33,901 nt of DNA from Candidatus Omnitrophota bacterium (GTDB lineage: Bacteria; Omnitrophota; Gorgyraeia; JAGLLT01), in the NCBI GenBank assembly GCA_023140385.1, contig JAGLLT010000031.1, forward strand, positions 1-33,901. The letters run 5' to 3'. The notes below the pieces were generated by a model, which searched no databases, was not told the DNA's origin, and worked only from the letters and a program-made list of their open reading frames with translations. Shown here piece by piece: positions 21,952 to 31,724 of the stretch. The position numbers and the translations under genes are program-made. Position 1 is the stretch's first letter. Each line of letters starts with the position of its first letter.

Positions 21952-22839
21952 ATGAAAAAAAATAATCCATTAGTTTCAATAATTATTCCTACTTATAATC
22001 GGTCAGACGTTTTAAAAAAGTGCCTATTGCATTTAAATGAACTTACATATAAGAATTTTGAGGTCATAATATCTGATGCAAGCGATAACGATGCATCAGA
22101 AAAAGTTACATCTCATATTTGTCCGCAAGCTATATATTTTAAAGTAAGTCCTGATAGAAAAGGATGTATTACTCAGCGCAACGATGTATTTGATAAGAGT
22201 AAGGGTAGTATTATTGCCTACATTGATGATGACAGCCTGGTATTTCCTGACTGGTTAAATAAGATAGTAGATACATACACACTATCTGACGATGTTGGAG
22301 GAGTGGGCGGTAGGGCTTTGCGAGGGGATATTCTTTACTGGGACGGCAAGACACCAATAGGAAGAATAAATCCTGATGGGTATTTAACGGAAGGTTTTGA
22401 TGGTAATTGCGGAGAAGTTATAGAGGTGGACAATTTGATTGCATGCAACATGAGTTATAAAAGGAATGCTTTAGAAAAAATAGGCGGATGGGATGAATGG
22501 TATGATTGTGAACGCGCCGAAACTGATCTTGCTATTTGTGTTAAGAAGGCAGGATATCGAATACTATATAATCCAAAAGCATTAGTTGATCATATAGGAT
22601 CACCCAGGATAGATACAAAACGTTTTAGTTTATTATATGACTATCGAACCCAGAGAAATCATGTATATATGTTAATTAAAAATTATGGGGTTTTTAGTAA
22701 GATATCTATATTTTATTTGACTAAAAGTACAATTATGGAAACGTATAAATGTGCAGGCAGAATAGTAAAAAGTGTTTTGAGATTAATATTAAATCAAACG
22801 GCTAAAATAATTGGATTAGTTAGAGGTATATTAAAATGA
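21952..22839 (+). CDS. glycosyltransferase family 2
   Basis: A GT-A fold enzyme of 295 residues from ATG 21952. It begins with NPLVSIIIPTYNRSDVLKKC and has a D92-D93-D94 metal site in YIDDDSLVF. WDEWYDCERAETDLAICVKK provides the acidic catalytic region. The frame is open further upstream to an ATG at 21841, which would overlap FkbM by 71 nt and add 37 unrelated residues, so 21952 is preferred because family homology begins right after it. No clear Shine-Dalgarno is present for either. It adds a sugar with inversion to the repeat unit. The stop overlaps the next ATG (ATGA). Confidence 0.82.
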   Translation: MKKNNPLVSIIIPTYNRSDVLKKCLLHLNELTYKNFEVIISDASDNDASEKVTSHICPQAIYFKVSPDRKGCITQRNDVFDKSKGSIIAYIDDDSLVFPDWLNKIVDTYTLSDDVGGVGGRALRGDILYWDGKTPIGRINPDGYLTEGFDGNCGEVIEVDNLIACNMSYKRNALEKIGGWDEWYDCERAETDLAICVKKAGYRILYNPKALVDHIGSPRIDTKRFSLLYDYRTQRNHVYMLIKNYGVFSKISIFYLTKSTIMETYKCAGRIVKSVLRLILNQTAKIIGLVRGILK

Positions 22840-23768
22840 ATCGTAAACCCTTAGTCAGCATCATAATTCCCACGCATAATATGGCCAAATTTTTACAATT
22901 ATCTGCTGGTAGTGTATTGAAGCAGACTTATAAAAATTTTGAACTTATTATTGTAGATGATGCTTCTGAAGATAATACCGAAGAAATTATTAAGCAATTC
23001 AACGACAAAAGAATTAAATATATTAAGCGTGATCAAAAAGGTGGGGTTTCATCTGCAAGAAATTGTGGAATTGATAACTCTCGCGGTGATTATATAGCCT
23101 TCCTGGATGCTGATAATGAATGGATGGAAAATAAATTAGAAAAGCAGATGTTTAAATTCGAGAATGTTTCCGATGACGTGGGGCTTGTATATACTCATTA
23201 TTTAGGCATATTCCTGACGTCTGGTGAAGTTATATGCGAATTTAAAGGATGTTATTCGGGAGATGTTGAAGCTGATCTCGCAGTAGGCTGTTTTCTAGGA
23301 GTTTGTGCCGTAATTATTAGAAGAAAGTGTATAGAAAAGGTTGGATATTTTGATCCTGACGTAGATTATAATGAAGACTGGGATTTGTGGCTTAGAATCG
23401 CAAAATACTACAAGTTTGATTTTATTCCGGAATTTTTAGCTAAATATTATGTTCACGGCAACCAGCTAAGCTGTAATCTTAGCCCCATGGTAGTTGCTTG
23501 GGAGAATTTTTTAGATAAGCACAAGGATATGTATGAAAAAATGCCTTCTATTTACAGTATGCATTTGGATTATTTGGGGCGAATATCATGCTTTGATGAT
23601 CAGTTTAAGAAAGGCAGGGGATACTTTTTAAAATCTATTAAGTATAAACCTGTACAAAAAAGCGGCTATCTTAATTTGGGATTATCTTTTATATCCTCTA
23701 ATTTACACAAAAACTATATAGATAAAACACTCTTTAAGAAAAAAAATGGAATAAGGCTATATAAATGA
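22836..23768 (+). CDS. glycosyltransferase family 2
   Basis: A 310-residue inverting GT-A enzyme. The N-terminus has KPLVSIIIPTHNMAKFLQLS, the nucleotide-binding IIVDDASEDNT, a metal-binding D91-A92-D93 and the catalytic E180-D181 in NEDWDLWLRIA. The C-terminal 80 residues are helical with a TPR-like pattern (YLGRISCFDDQFKKGRGYFL). It is a paralogue of the next gene and of the GT2 at 26435-27352, with the same domain plan. ATG overlaps the preceding stop and its own stop overlaps the next start, both as ATGA. Confidence 0.88.
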   Translation: MNRKPLVSIIIPTHNMAKFLQLSAGSVLKQTYKNFELIIVDDASEDNTEEIIKQFNDKRIKYIKRDQKGGVSSARNCGIDNSRGDYIAFLDADNEWMENKLEKQMFKFENVSDDVGLVYTHYLGIFLTSGEVICEFKGCYSGDVEADLAVGCFLGVCAVIIRRKCIEKVGYFDPDVDYNEDWDLWLRIAKYYKFDFIPEFLAKYYVHGNQLSCNLSPMVVAWENFLDKHKDMYEKMPSIYSMHLDYLGRISCFDDQFKKGRGYFLKSIKYKPVQKSGYLNLGLSFISSNLHKNYIDKTLFKKKNGIRLYK

Positions 23769-24706
23769 ACTGTACTCCGGTTGTCAGCGTTATAATCCCT
23801 ACATATAATAGGGCTGAGTTTTTACCTAGAGCAATTAATAGTGTGCTTAATCAGACATTTAAAGACTTTGAACTCATCATTGTAGATGACGGATCTACAG
23901 AAGATATTAAGAGCGTTGTAAATGCTTTTAATGACAATAGGATGAGGTATATAAGACACAATATTCCCAGGGGAGCTGCCTCAGCAAGGAACACAGGAAT
24001 AAAATACGCAAATAATGATTTCCTTGCTTTTTTAGATGACGATGATGAATGGAATGAGGATAAGCTTCTATTGCAGATCCAAGAATTTGAACGAGCAGAT
24101 GAAAAAGTTGGCCTTGTATATTCTGACATGATTAGAATTAATGACATAACAGGTCAAATTATGAATGATAATGTAAAGCATTACAGTGGCGATATTTCAA
24201 AAGAAATAATTACTAATTGTTTTATTGGTAGTCCTACTTATATGATTAAAAAAAAGTGCTTTGACAAAATTGGCCCCTTTGATATCGAATTACCAGCGCA
24301 TCAAGAATGGGATTTATTTATTCGACTTTCTGATTATTATGATGTCTTGTATTTGCCTCAAAAATTAGCAATATATCATATGCATGGCGATCAAATCACC
24401 ACATCACTTGTGAAAAAGATAAAAGCTTGGGAGATAATACTAAAAAAGCATCAAATGAAGTTCCTTAAAAATTCAAAAGTCTTCAGTTCTTTTCTGCTAT
24501 ATTTAGGCAAATTATACATTTTGAACGATGATTATTTAAAAGGATGTAAATTATTTTGGAACTCAATCAAGATATGTAAGTTACAGAAAAAAGTGTATTT
24601 TTATTTAATATTAAATTATTTGAATAAAAATATTCTCAAGAGAGTGATAACAAATAATACTATGCATATTAACAAAAATTTTTCATTTAAAAAAAAGGAT
24701 AACTAA
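23765..24706 (+). CDS. glycosyltransferase family 2, with QE in place of ED
   Basis: A 313-residue GT-A enzyme clearly paralogous to the preceding gene: TPVVSVIIPTYNRAEFLPRA at the N-terminus, IIVDDGSTED, metal site D91-D94 in FLDDDDEW and a helical TPR-like C-terminus. At the place of the catalytic E180-D181 of its neighbour it has Q180-E181 (HQEWDLFIRLS). The base would then be Glu, or the activity is changed; related transferases with QDWD are common, so loss of function is not implied. The stop is followed directly by the acyltransferase ATG. Confidence 0.87.
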   Translation: MNCTPVVSVIIPTYNRAEFLPRAINSVLNQTFKDFELIIVDDGSTEDIKSVVNAFNDNRMRYIRHNIPRGAASARNTGIKYANNDFLAFLDDDDEWNEDKLLLQIQEFERADEKVGLVYSDMIRINDITGQIMNDNVKHYSGDISKEIITNCFIGSPTYMIKKKCFDKIGPFDIELPAHQEWDLFIRLSDYYDVLYLPQKLAIYHMHGDQITTSLVKKIKAWEIILKKHQMKFLKNSKVFSSFLLYLGKLYILNDDYLKGCKLFWNSIKICKLQKKVYFYLILNYLNKNILKRVITNNTMHINKNFSFKKKDN

Positions 24707-25300
24707 ATGCAAGATATTATTAAAAAGTTAATAAAAAGGTTTACTGATAACAATATTTTGTGTAATGATATTCAAATTATGATTGCTTTTGCAAAAGGTT
24801 ACATGGTTAAGCTGCGTCATATATTTAATCATAAGGTTAAGATAGGTAAAAAATTTAAAGTGTTCAAAGGATTTAAAATTGAAGGCGGCGGAGTTGTAAC
24901 AATTGGCGATAATGTTGAAGTGCATGATTTTTCTCGAATTATAGTAGCAAAAAATAAAGCGAAGGTTGTAATAGGCAATAATGTTATCTTGAATAATTGT
25001 ACTTTTTATAGTTGGGATAGTATTACTGTTGGAGATTTTTGTTTATTAGTTGGAGGATATTCTGATACAGATAGTCACAGTATTTCCATTGATAGGAGAA
25101 CAAATCCGAATGCAATTGTTAATGTATCACCTATTATTATCGAGGAGAATGTATGGGTTGGTACAAATTCAATAATATTAAAGGGAGTCAAAATAGGAAG
25201 AAATTCAGTTGTTGGAGCTGGATCAGTTGTGACTAGAGATATTCCTGAAAATTGTGTTGTAGCTGGAAATCCAGCGAAAGTTATTAAACATATAAAATGA
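24707..25300 (+). CDS. left-handed beta-helix (hexapeptide-repeat) acyltransferase
   Basis: A 197-residue protein with an N-terminal helical part and a hexapeptide-repeat beta-helix from about residue 45 to 190 ([32 protein letters not shown]). It has the closing [20 protein letters not shown] of the WcaF/CatB/maltose-acetyltransferase type. H124 in SDTDSHSI is a good candidate for the catalytic histidine. The enzyme probably O-acetylates a sugar of the repeat unit with acetyl-CoA. ATG directly abuts the GT2 stop, and the stop overlaps the next ATG (ATGA). The acceptor is unknown. Confidence 0.88.
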   Translation: MQDIIKKLIKRFTDNNILCNDIQIMIAFAKGYMVKLRHIFNHKVKIGKKFKVFKGFKIEGGGVVTIGDNVEVHDFSRIIVAKNKAKVVIGNNVILNNCTFYSWDSITVGDFCLLVGGYSDTDSHSISIDRRTNPNAIVNVSPIIIEENVWVGTNSIILKGVKIGRNSVVGAGSVVTRDIPENCVVAGNPAKVIKHIK

Positions 25301-26442
25301 AAATATTAATAATACCTAGCGTATATAAGCCAAATATCGGTGGCGTTGAAGAATTCACAGCAAAATTATCTAAATTTTGCAATGAAAAGGATCACAATGT
25401 TTTTATTGCAACCAATAAATGGCCATCAAATTTAAGTGCGCATGAATTGATTGATGATGTTGAAGTTAATAGATTTAATTTCTTTTTGCCTAGTAAAAAA
25501 ATAACAGATATTTTAAAATTTTTGTTCTCATTTCCAATCAGTTTTATTAAATTTTTGACATATTTGAAACGGAAGAAGTTAGATATAGTAAATATTCAGT
25601 GCGTAAGTTCTAATGGTTTTTATACACTTTTGGCAAAAAAGATACTTAGATTTCCTTTAGTTGTTACGCTTCAAGGTGAAACCGTAATGGATGACTATGA
25701 TATTTATAATAAATCTGCATTGATGAGATGGACGTTAAAGCGATTGATGAAAAAAGCTGATTGGATAATAGCTAACTCATCTTATATCTTAGAAGATGCG
25801 TTAAGCAGATTTGGCGGAGATAGGAGTAAATGCAGTATTGTTTATAATGGTGTCGATTTAGAAGAATTTAAGGGAGTTGAGCCTTATAGGTACCATAAGA
25901 CATATATATTCGCAACAGGCAGATTAGTTTATAAAAAAGGTTTTGATTTGCTTGTAAAAGCGTTTAGTAAGATAACTGATAAATATGAGGACGTAGATTT
26001 ATTAATTAGTGGAAGAGGAGATTTTGAGCCGGAATTAATTAAGCTTATAACTGCATTTAAATTAACTAATAGAGTATTTTTGTTAGGCCCCGCGGATAGA
26101 AATAAAAATGTCTCGTTATTTAAAGGTTGTGAATTTTTTGTTATGCCATCAAGATTAGAACCATTTGGCATTGTATGCTTAGAGGCAATGGCGGCCGGAA
26201 AGCCGGTTATTTATACAAAAAATGGAGGCACTAAGGAGTTTGTAAATGATGACTTTGGAATTCAGGTTGACCCTGAAAATATAGATGAATTAAGTAAAGC
26301 CCTAATAAGCTTACTGTCAGATGATGAAAAATGCAAAGACATGGGCAAGAAAGCCAGAGAAGAAGTAAATAAATTCAATTGGCCCATTATATCTCAGCAG
26401 TATATCGAATTGTATAAAAAGGTCTTAAAAGAAAATGCCTGA
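25297..26442 (+). CDS. glycosyltransferase family 4
   Basis: A 381-residue GT-B enzyme with the N-terminal acceptor motif [16 protein letters not shown]. The donor half starts near [18 protein letters not shown], with the EX7E pair E288/E296 in [15 protein letters not shown] and then [15 protein letters not shown]. It is a standard full-length GT4. Its ATG overlaps the acyltransferase stop. The next gene starts 8 nt before its stop, a slightly larger overlap than elsewhere in the cluster. Confidence 0.9.
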   Translation: MKILIIPSVYKPNIGGVEEFTAKLSKFCNEKDHNVFIATNKWPSNLSAHELIDDVEVNRFNFFLPSKKITDILKFLFSFPISFIKFLTYLKRKKLDIVNIQCVSSNGFYTLLAKKILRFPLVVTLQGETVMDDYDIYNKSALMRWTLKRLMKKADWIIANSSYILEDALSRFGGDRSKCSIVYNGVDLEEFKGVEPYRYHKTYIFATGRLVYKKGFDLLVKAFSKITDKYEDVDLLISGRGDFEPELIKLITAFKLTNRVFLLGPADRNKNVSLFKGCEFFVMPSRLEPFGIVCLEAMAAGKPVIYTKNGGTKEFVNDDFGIQVDPENIDELSKALISLLSDDEKCKDMGKKAREEVNKFNWPIISQQYIELYKKVLKENA

Positions 26443-27352
26443 AAATGCGTTAGTTAGCATAATTATTCCTACATATAATCGAGCTCGGATTATTAAAAGA
26501 GCCGTTAAAAGTGTACTGGAGCAAACGTACACTAATTTTGAATTGATCATTATTGATGATGGCTCTACTGATAATACTGCAGAGATTATTAATTCGTATA
26601 AGGATGAAAGAGTTATTTATATAAAGAATAATAAAAATTCAGGCCAAACAATTGCCCGAAATATTGGCCTTAAAAAGGCAAAAGGTGAATATATAGCTTT
26701 TTTAGACTCTGATGATGAGTGGCATATTGACTATTTAGAGAAGCAAGTTGCAGTTCTGAATGAATTATCAGATGAATATGGACTTGTGTACTGCAAATGT
26801 AAAAGATTAGTCAATAATAAGGCATCGTTTATTCCATCGAGAATAATTAAGGAAGAAGATATAAAGGTTGAATGGTTAAAAGAAAATTTTACAACTCTGC
26901 AAGCAGTATTGCTTAAAAGACAATATCTTAAGGAGTGTGGTTATTTAGATGAACGGATGACAGCCATAGAAGATTGGGATTTCTTTATAAGATTATCAAA
27001 TATATGTAAGTTTAAGTATAATGACGAAATTTTAGTTACTATGCACGCAAGCGCAGATGGAGCCAATGACAACATAACTAACCGCATAATGGCTAGGGAA
27101 TATATATTAGAGAAGAATAAAGATGTTCTAAAGATTTATCCTGAAGTATTAGCGAACCACTTTTATATACTTGCGATTGAGTACGCTTTTTTAAAAGACA
27201 GGGAAAATATAATTAAATGTGCCAAGAAAGCATTAGAATTAAAGCCAAAAAATAAAATATATCATTCAATGCTTTTTTTAGTAAATATTAATGTAAACTT
27301 ATTAGTTTTATATCTAAAACTACAAATTAAATTAAAGAATTTATTTAAATGA
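26435..27352 (+). CDS. glycosyltransferase family 2
   Basis: A 305-residue GT-A enzyme and the third member of the paralogous set: NALVSIIIPTYNRARIIKRA, then IIIDDGSTDNT, metal site DSDDEW and catalytic E179-D180 in IEDWDFFIRLS. The C-terminus again forms a TPR-like pair of helices ending ALELKPKNKIYH. It is predicted to add one sugar of the repeat unit. The start overlaps the GT4 by 8 nt and the stop overlaps the next ATG by 4 nt. Confidence 0.88.
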   Translation: MPENALVSIIIPTYNRARIIKRAVKSVLEQTYTNFELIIIDDGSTDNTAEIINSYKDERVIYIKNNKNSGQTIARNIGLKKAKGEYIAFLDSDDEWHIDYLEKQVAVLNELSDEYGLVYCKCKRLVNNKASFIPSRIIKEEDIKVEWLKENFTTLQAVLLKRQYLKECGYLDERMTAIEDWDFFIRLSNICKFKYNDEILVTMHASADGANDNITNRIMAREYILEKNKDVLKIYPEVLANHFYILAIEYAFLKDRENIIKCAKKALELKPKNKIYHSMLFLVNINVNLLVLYLKLQIKLKNLFK

Positions 27353-28578
27353 ACAAGAAAAAGATATTACTGTTAATTTTAGTATTGGTTTATTTGGGTT
27401 TGGCAATTGCATATGCCTTGACCATACCGGCTTGGCAGCCCTACGATGAAACCGGTCACTTTTATTACATTAATTATTTAACAGAAAATAATAATCTACC
27501 TGTTATGCCGGAAGAGCCAGGCATGCTATACGAAGCCCATCAGCCTCCTGTTTATTATTTTATAGCGAGTTTGATGCAAAGATTTACTATAGGAAGCGAC
27601 TACGTAAGTCAGGTGTTATATTTAAGGTATTTGTCAATATTTATTGGTTTATTTACAGTTATCATTGCATATAAATGCGCAATGATAATATTTAAAAATG
27701 ACAGTATCTTATCTTTTATTGCTACATCGATAATAATATTTAACTCAACTTTTTTAGCTGTTAATAGTACTGTTTGCAATGATGGTTTAATGATTTTATT
27801 ATGCTCTTTAGCTATATATCTATTTATTAGGGAACTAAAATGTAAAACGGTCAGTTACAGAAATGTTTTATTAATTGGTGTTTTATTAGGAATATCACTT
27901 TTAGTAAAATTAACTTCAATTATTGTTTTAGCTTCAATAATTTTAGGTCTATTTTATTGCAATATTATTAAAGAAAATAAATATAAAAAGTTTATTATTA
28001 ATGTTACTTGTTTAGCTTTGCCTGTTTTGTTGATGAGTAGTTGGTGGTACATAAGAAATGTAAATCTTTATGGTGCTATTGTTGGTTATCAAAGCATGGT
28101 AAAAGATCCTGGAAATAGTTTATTGAGCTTGAACGGATTCAGTATATTTTGGAAGGTTGTTTTTTGTACGTTTTGGTATCCATATCAATATTTAAGAAAT
28201 GATCCAATGGCAAAGCCTCAACCGTTTATTTATTTAATCTGGAGCATTTTAAGTGTTATGGGTATTTATGCAGTTATAAAAGAATTAATCAATAGTATTA
28301 AAAATAAAGTTTCTTTAAGCTGCATTATAAGTTTTATAATTTTTTGTATCATTCTAATCCTATTGGCCCAAACTTATACTATGTGGCGAGAAGGCAGGCA
28401 TATGCTCAATGTTTTTATTCCCATTGCTATAGTTATCGCTATGGGAATAAAAAACTTACGCGTTAATAAAATATTAAGTGCATACGTAATATTTGTAGTT
28501 TTATTACTGATAAATATCTATATCATTAGTAACAACTTAGCTCTTATTGAATATAAAACGTTTTTAAACCCATTTTAA
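27349..28578 (+). CDS. GT-C fold membrane glycosyltransferase-like protein (PMT/DUF2142-like)
   Basis: A 409-residue polytopic protein with about 10-11 hydrophobic segments. After the first membrane helix, the first external loop has PAWQPYDETGHFYY (D33-E34) and EAHQPPVYYF. These match the acidic catalytic loop and the HPPLYY-like motif of GT-C enzymes that use polyprenyl-phosphate sugars. SWWYIRNVNLYG and YTMWREGRHML are also seen in this class. It probably modifies the glycan on the periplasmic side. GT39/PMT_2 versus DUF2142 cannot be separated here. It is AT-rich like its neighbours and ends 2 nt before the GT2 remnant. Confidence 0.72.
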   Translation: MNKKKILLLILVLVYLGLAIAYALTIPAWQPYDETGHFYYINYLTENNNLPVMPEEPGMLYEAHQPPVYYFIASLMQRFTIGSDYVSQVLYLRYLSIFIGLFTVIIAYKCAMIIFKNDSILSFIATSIIIFNSTFLAVNSTVCNDGLMILLCSLAIYLFIRELKCKTVSYRNVLLIGVLLGISLLVKLTSIIVLASIILGLFYCNIIKENKYKKFIINVTCLALPVLLMSSWWYIRNVNLYGAIVGYQSMVKDPGNSLLSLNGFSIFWKVVFCTFWYPYQYLRNDPMAKPQPFIYLIWSILSVMGIYAVIKELINSIKNKVSLSCIISFIIFCIILILLAQTYTMWREGRHMLNVFIPIAIVIAMGIKNLRVNKILSAYVIFVVLLLINIYIISNNLALIEYKTFLNPF

Positions 28579-28580
28579 TT

Positions 28581-28643
28581 ATGTTATCAATAATTATAGT
28601 TAATTATAACGGGAAGCACTTAACGCGGGATTTTGGCAAATGA
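28581..28643 (+). pseudogene. 5' remnant of a GT2 gene, retained as a 20-codon ORF
   Basis: The frame reads MLSIIIVNYNGKHLTRDFGK then stop. Its first 15 residues match the start of the intact GT2 at 29461 (MKLSIIIVNYNGKELT) at nearly every position, while the DNA differs at many third positions. The remainder of that glycosyltransferase is absent, so a deletion has joined its 5' end to the methyltransferase region. It begins 2 nt after the GT-C gene, and its TGA overlaps the next ATG (ATGA), so it could still act as a coupling relay. Confidence 0.75.
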
Positions 28644-29464
28644 ACCAGCTATTAAAAGAAAAAATAGAAGGCATCGCTCCTTTATTAAGTGACCTTGAGC
28701 GAAGAACGTATTTCAATTTACACCAATACAGATATCTGCATACTTTAAGTGAATTACAGTTGTTATGTAAAAGCGGCAAAGTTTTAGATGTAGGTATCGC
28801 CCCCGGGCATATGGCTATGGCTTTAAGCAGGCTGGGGTATGAGGTTAGCGGTGTTTCGTATGATCCGGATAGCAACTTTGCTGACTACAAAGACAAGACA
28901 ACATTAAGAGAGAGGCTTGCCGCGGAAGATATCGTAGTTAAAAAATGCGATATACAGAGTGAACCCCTTCCATTTGAAGATAACACCTTTGATATTATTT
29001 TATTTACAGAGATATTAGAACATTTGGAACAATTTCCCAATATGATTTTAAAAGAGATAAATAGAGTACTTAACAAAAAAAATGGCTATTTAATTTTAAC
29101 AACCCCCAATGCTTCTCACTTAAGCAATAGATTAAAGTTTATGCTGGGACACAATATCTATACAAGTGTTGAGACTATGTGCTCTCTGCCTATTTATAAG
29201 CGGCACAATAGAGAATATACGATGGAAGAGCTAAAGAGATTATTAAAATACACTAATTTTGAAGTAATAAAAAGCAAATACGAGAGTTATTACTTTAGGA
29301 CTACCAAACTTAAGGAAGAGGTGGATGGGCTAACACTGATTAGCCCTAATTTGAGTTTTAAGTATTTAAAGTCGTATTTAAAGCTATTTTCTTGGCCATT
29401 AGTTACGATGTGTCCCAGCCTAAAACCTAACTTATTCGTTATAGCAAAGGTTGCACAGATATGA
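28640..29464 (+). CDS. class I SAM-dependent methyltransferase
   Basis: A 274-residue methyltransferase. Motif I is VLDVGIAPGHMA (48-59), with Ala-Pro where many relatives have Gly-x. LPFEDNTFDIILFTEILEHL forms the ubiE/Methyltransf_11-type core, followed by LILTTPNASHLSNRLKF. The C-terminal 100 residues resemble the accessory part of glycan methyltransferases. It is probably a sugar or chain-end methyltransferase. GC content is a little higher than in the preceding block. The ATG overlaps the remnant ORF stop and the stop overlaps the next ATG. Confidence 0.85.
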   Translation: MNQLLKEKIEGIAPLLSDLERRTYFNLHQYRYLHTLSELQLLCKSGKVLDVGIAPGHMAMALSRLGYEVSGVSYDPDSNFADYKDKTTLRERLAAEDIVVKKCDIQSEPLPFEDNTFDIILFTEILEHLEQFPNMILKEINRVLNKKNGYLILTTPNASHLSNRLKFMLGHNIYTSVETMCSLPIYKRHNREYTMEELKRLLKYTNFEVIKSKYESYYFRTTKLKEEVDGLTLISPNLSFKYLKSYLKLFSWPLVTMCPSLKPNLFVIAKVAQI

Positions 29465-30381
29465 AACTATCAATAATAATAGTTAACTATAATGGAAAAG
29501 AATTAACGCTTAATTGCTTAAAGTCTATATATGAAAAACTCAAAGGCGTAGAGTATGAAACTATTTTAGTTGATAACGCTTCTTCTGATGATAGCGTAGA
29601 GGTGATAGAAAAATCTTATCCGCAAGTTAATGTTATCAAAAATGATGATAATTTAGGATTCTCCAAAGCTAATAATCAAGGGATTAAGATTGCTAAAGGA
29701 GATTATATACTACTTCTTAATAATGATACTTTGTTAAAAGAGGGAGATTTTAGTAATCTTTTAGAATATATGGAGAGTAAGGCAGATGTTGGTATTTTAG
29801 GCTGTCGCATAAACAATCCTGATGGAAGCTTGCAGCTTTCTTGTTATAAATTTCCCAGTATGCGGGAGATGTTTACACACTATACTTTATTAACAAAATT
29901 ATTTCCTGATAGCAAGTTATTCGGGGATTATAGGAACTGGCCGCATAATAAAATTGAAGAGGTTGATTTTGTTATCGGGGCATTCTTTTTGATAAAGCGG
30001 GCAGTGATTGAGAAAATAGGTATGCTTGATGAAAATTTCTTTTTAAACGCGGAAGAGTCTGAATACTGCCTGAGGGCCAAAAAAGCCGGATTTCAAACAG
30101 TATTTCATCCCGGATATGAAATTATCCACATAGGTGGAGCAACTAAAAAAAATATGAAAAAAATAGAGATTATTTCATCAATTAGGGGCACAGAACTTTT
30201 AATAAGAAGGCACTATAGCTTGGTATATTTTATTACATATAAATTGTTATCCTTTTTACTGTCATTGATCAGGTTTGTTATTTTTGGTATTGTTTTACTT
30301 TTAAGTAAAAATCCTGATGTCAGAGATAAGTTTATTCAGAGCAAATACTTAATATTGTACCGGGTGGGACTGTTTAGATGA
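29461..30381 (+). CDS. glycosyltransferase family 2, rhamnosyltransferase-like (WbbL type)
   Basis: A 306-residue GT2. It opens LSIIIVNYNGKELTLNCLKS and continues ILVDNASSDDSVEVIE, with NLGFSKANNQGI and LLNNDTLL (N87-N88-D89 as the metal site). These are typical of the WbbL rhamnosyltransferase group. FFLNAEESEYCLRAKKAG holds the catalytic acid, and HIGGATKK is a further group motif. The C-terminal region after about residue 255 is hydrophobic (LLSFLLSLIRFVIFGIVLLL) and may anchor it to the membrane. Rhamnose or a related deoxysugar is a guess from family only. It overlaps the next gene by 4 nt. Confidence 0.86.
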   Translation: MKLSIIIVNYNGKELTLNCLKSIYEKLKGVEYETILVDNASSDDSVEVIEKSYPQVNVIKNDDNLGFSKANNQGIKIAKGDYILLLNNDTLLKEGDFSNLLEYMESKADVGILGCRINNPDGSLQLSCYKFPSMREMFTHYTLLTKLFPDSKLFGDYRNWPHNKIEEVDFVIGAFFLIKRAVIEKIGMLDENFFLNAEESEYCLRAKKAGFQTVFHPGYEIIHIGGATKKNMKKIEIISSIRGTELLIRRHYSLVYFITYKLLSFLLSLIRFVIFGIVLLLSKNPDVRDKFIQSKYLILYRVGLFR

Positions 30382-31724
30382 TTGACAATATGCGTGATAT
30401 TCAGATTAAAAAGATAGCCTTATTGGGATTGTTAATTATCTCCGGGTTTCTTTTGGCTGTATTGAGCGCGTTATATTCATTTGCTGTTGCTCTTGGTGTT
30501 CTGTTGGGAGTCCTTGCTTCAATTGCCATATTTGTAAAGCCCGAAATGGGGCTTTATTTTATCGCGATTGTTGTGCCTATAGGCAGGTTCACTGTTCCGG
30601 GGCTGCCGTTTTTTATGACCGCGGCCGATGTACTGATTATATTAACCATGCTTTCGTGGTTGTTCAGAAAGCTGGCCTATGAGAAAAAGTACAAAATGGT
30701 CAATAATAATCTTTTTGTATTTTTAGGCTTATTTACAATCTTCAGCGGGTTGTCGATATATAATTGCATAGATAAGGTAGGCGGAACTATAGAATTTATT
30801 CAGACCGTAGAATATTTTATTATAATTCCCTACATATGCTTTGATCTTATTAAATCACTGCGCCAGATAAGAATTATAGCCTGGCTTATGGCGCTTATGA
30901 GTATACCGTTTGCCCTGTGGGGCATATATGAAGCCGTTATCTTAGGCGGCCGCGCTGTGTCAATCGCCGGGCATCCGAATGCTTTTGGTATATATCTGGC
31001 GATGATTATACCTTTAGCATATGTTTTACTGCTCAATGAGAATAACAAGTTTGCTAAACTCATTTTAACTGGTGCTTTAGCAATATCGGCTTTTGCTTTG
31101 ATGGCGACCATATCACGGGCGGGCTGGTTGGCGGCATCTATATCTTTAGTTGTTATAAATTTTATAAAAGGCATAAAAAAAACCGCCATATTAACGCTTT
31201 CTATAATTTGTCTGGTAGCATTGTTGGTAAGTTTTTATTTACCTGATACAGTATCGCAAAGATTTCAAACTTTTACTAAGCCGACATCCGCGACGACCGG
31301 CGGCAGGTTGCAGCAATACAAAAATGCCCTGGAGATGATAAAAGCACACCCATTTTTTGGAGTCGGCATTGATGAGGCCGTTAGATATAATTTATACTCG
31401 GAACAGGAAGACCTATCGCAAAAAGGCGGCGGCGAAATTCATAATTTTTACCTGTCATTTGCCGCGGAAAGAGGACTTTTGGCATTTATTTCATTTATAA
31501 CTTTTGTTTTTCTGTATTTGCGCCGTCTGTATAAGCTCAGTAATTTAAAAATACCGCTAATCTCTGATTATTCTTTAATATTTTTAGGTTGTTCATTGTC
31601 GTTTTTAGTTGGAAATATGTTTCACAATTCAATTGGGCGCGGCAACGGTAATCTGTTTATGTTGATAGTAGGTATGGCATTAGCTTTAAATAGCATATAT
31701 AAGGCCGAATATGTCAAAACATAA
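30378..31724 (+). CDS. O-antigen polymerase/ligase-family protein (Wzy_C, WaaL/Wzy)
   Basis: A 448-residue polytopic protein with about 11-12 membrane segments. The Wzy_C hallmark is present: AGHPNAFGIYLAMIIPLAYV, SRAGWLAASI and a large periplasmic loop (about 295-365) with TTGGRLQQYKNALEMIKAHP, FFGVGID and HNFYLSFAAERGLL. Such proteins polymerise lipid-linked units (Wzy) or ligate glycans to a carrier (WaaL). In a locus with Wzx, Wzz, OPX and kinase, the polymerase role is more likely. ATG 30378 overlaps the GT2 stop; ATG 30390 is an alternative start. It overlaps the next gene by 14 nt. Confidence 0.85.
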   Translation: MIDNMRDIQIKKIALLGLLIISGFLLAVLSALYSFAVALGVLLGVLASIAIFVKPEMGLYFIAIVVPIGRFTVPGLPFFMTAADVLIILTMLSWLFRKLAYEKKYKMVNNNLFVFLGLFTIFSGLSIYNCIDKVGGTIEFIQTVEYFIIIPYICFDLIKSLRQIRIIAWLMALMSIPFALWGIYEAVILGGRAVSIAGHPNAFGIYLAMIIPLAYVLLLNENNKFAKLILTGALAISAFALMATISRAGWLAASISLVVINFIKGIKKTAILTLSIICLVALLVSFYLPDTVSQRFQTFTKPTSATTGGRLQQYKNALEMIKAHPFFGVGIDEAVRYNLYSEQEDLSQKGGGEIHNFYLSFAAERGLLAFISFITFVFLYLRRLYKLSNLKIPLISDYSLIFLGCSLSFLVGNMFHNSIGRGNGNLFMLIVGMALALNSIYKAEYVKT

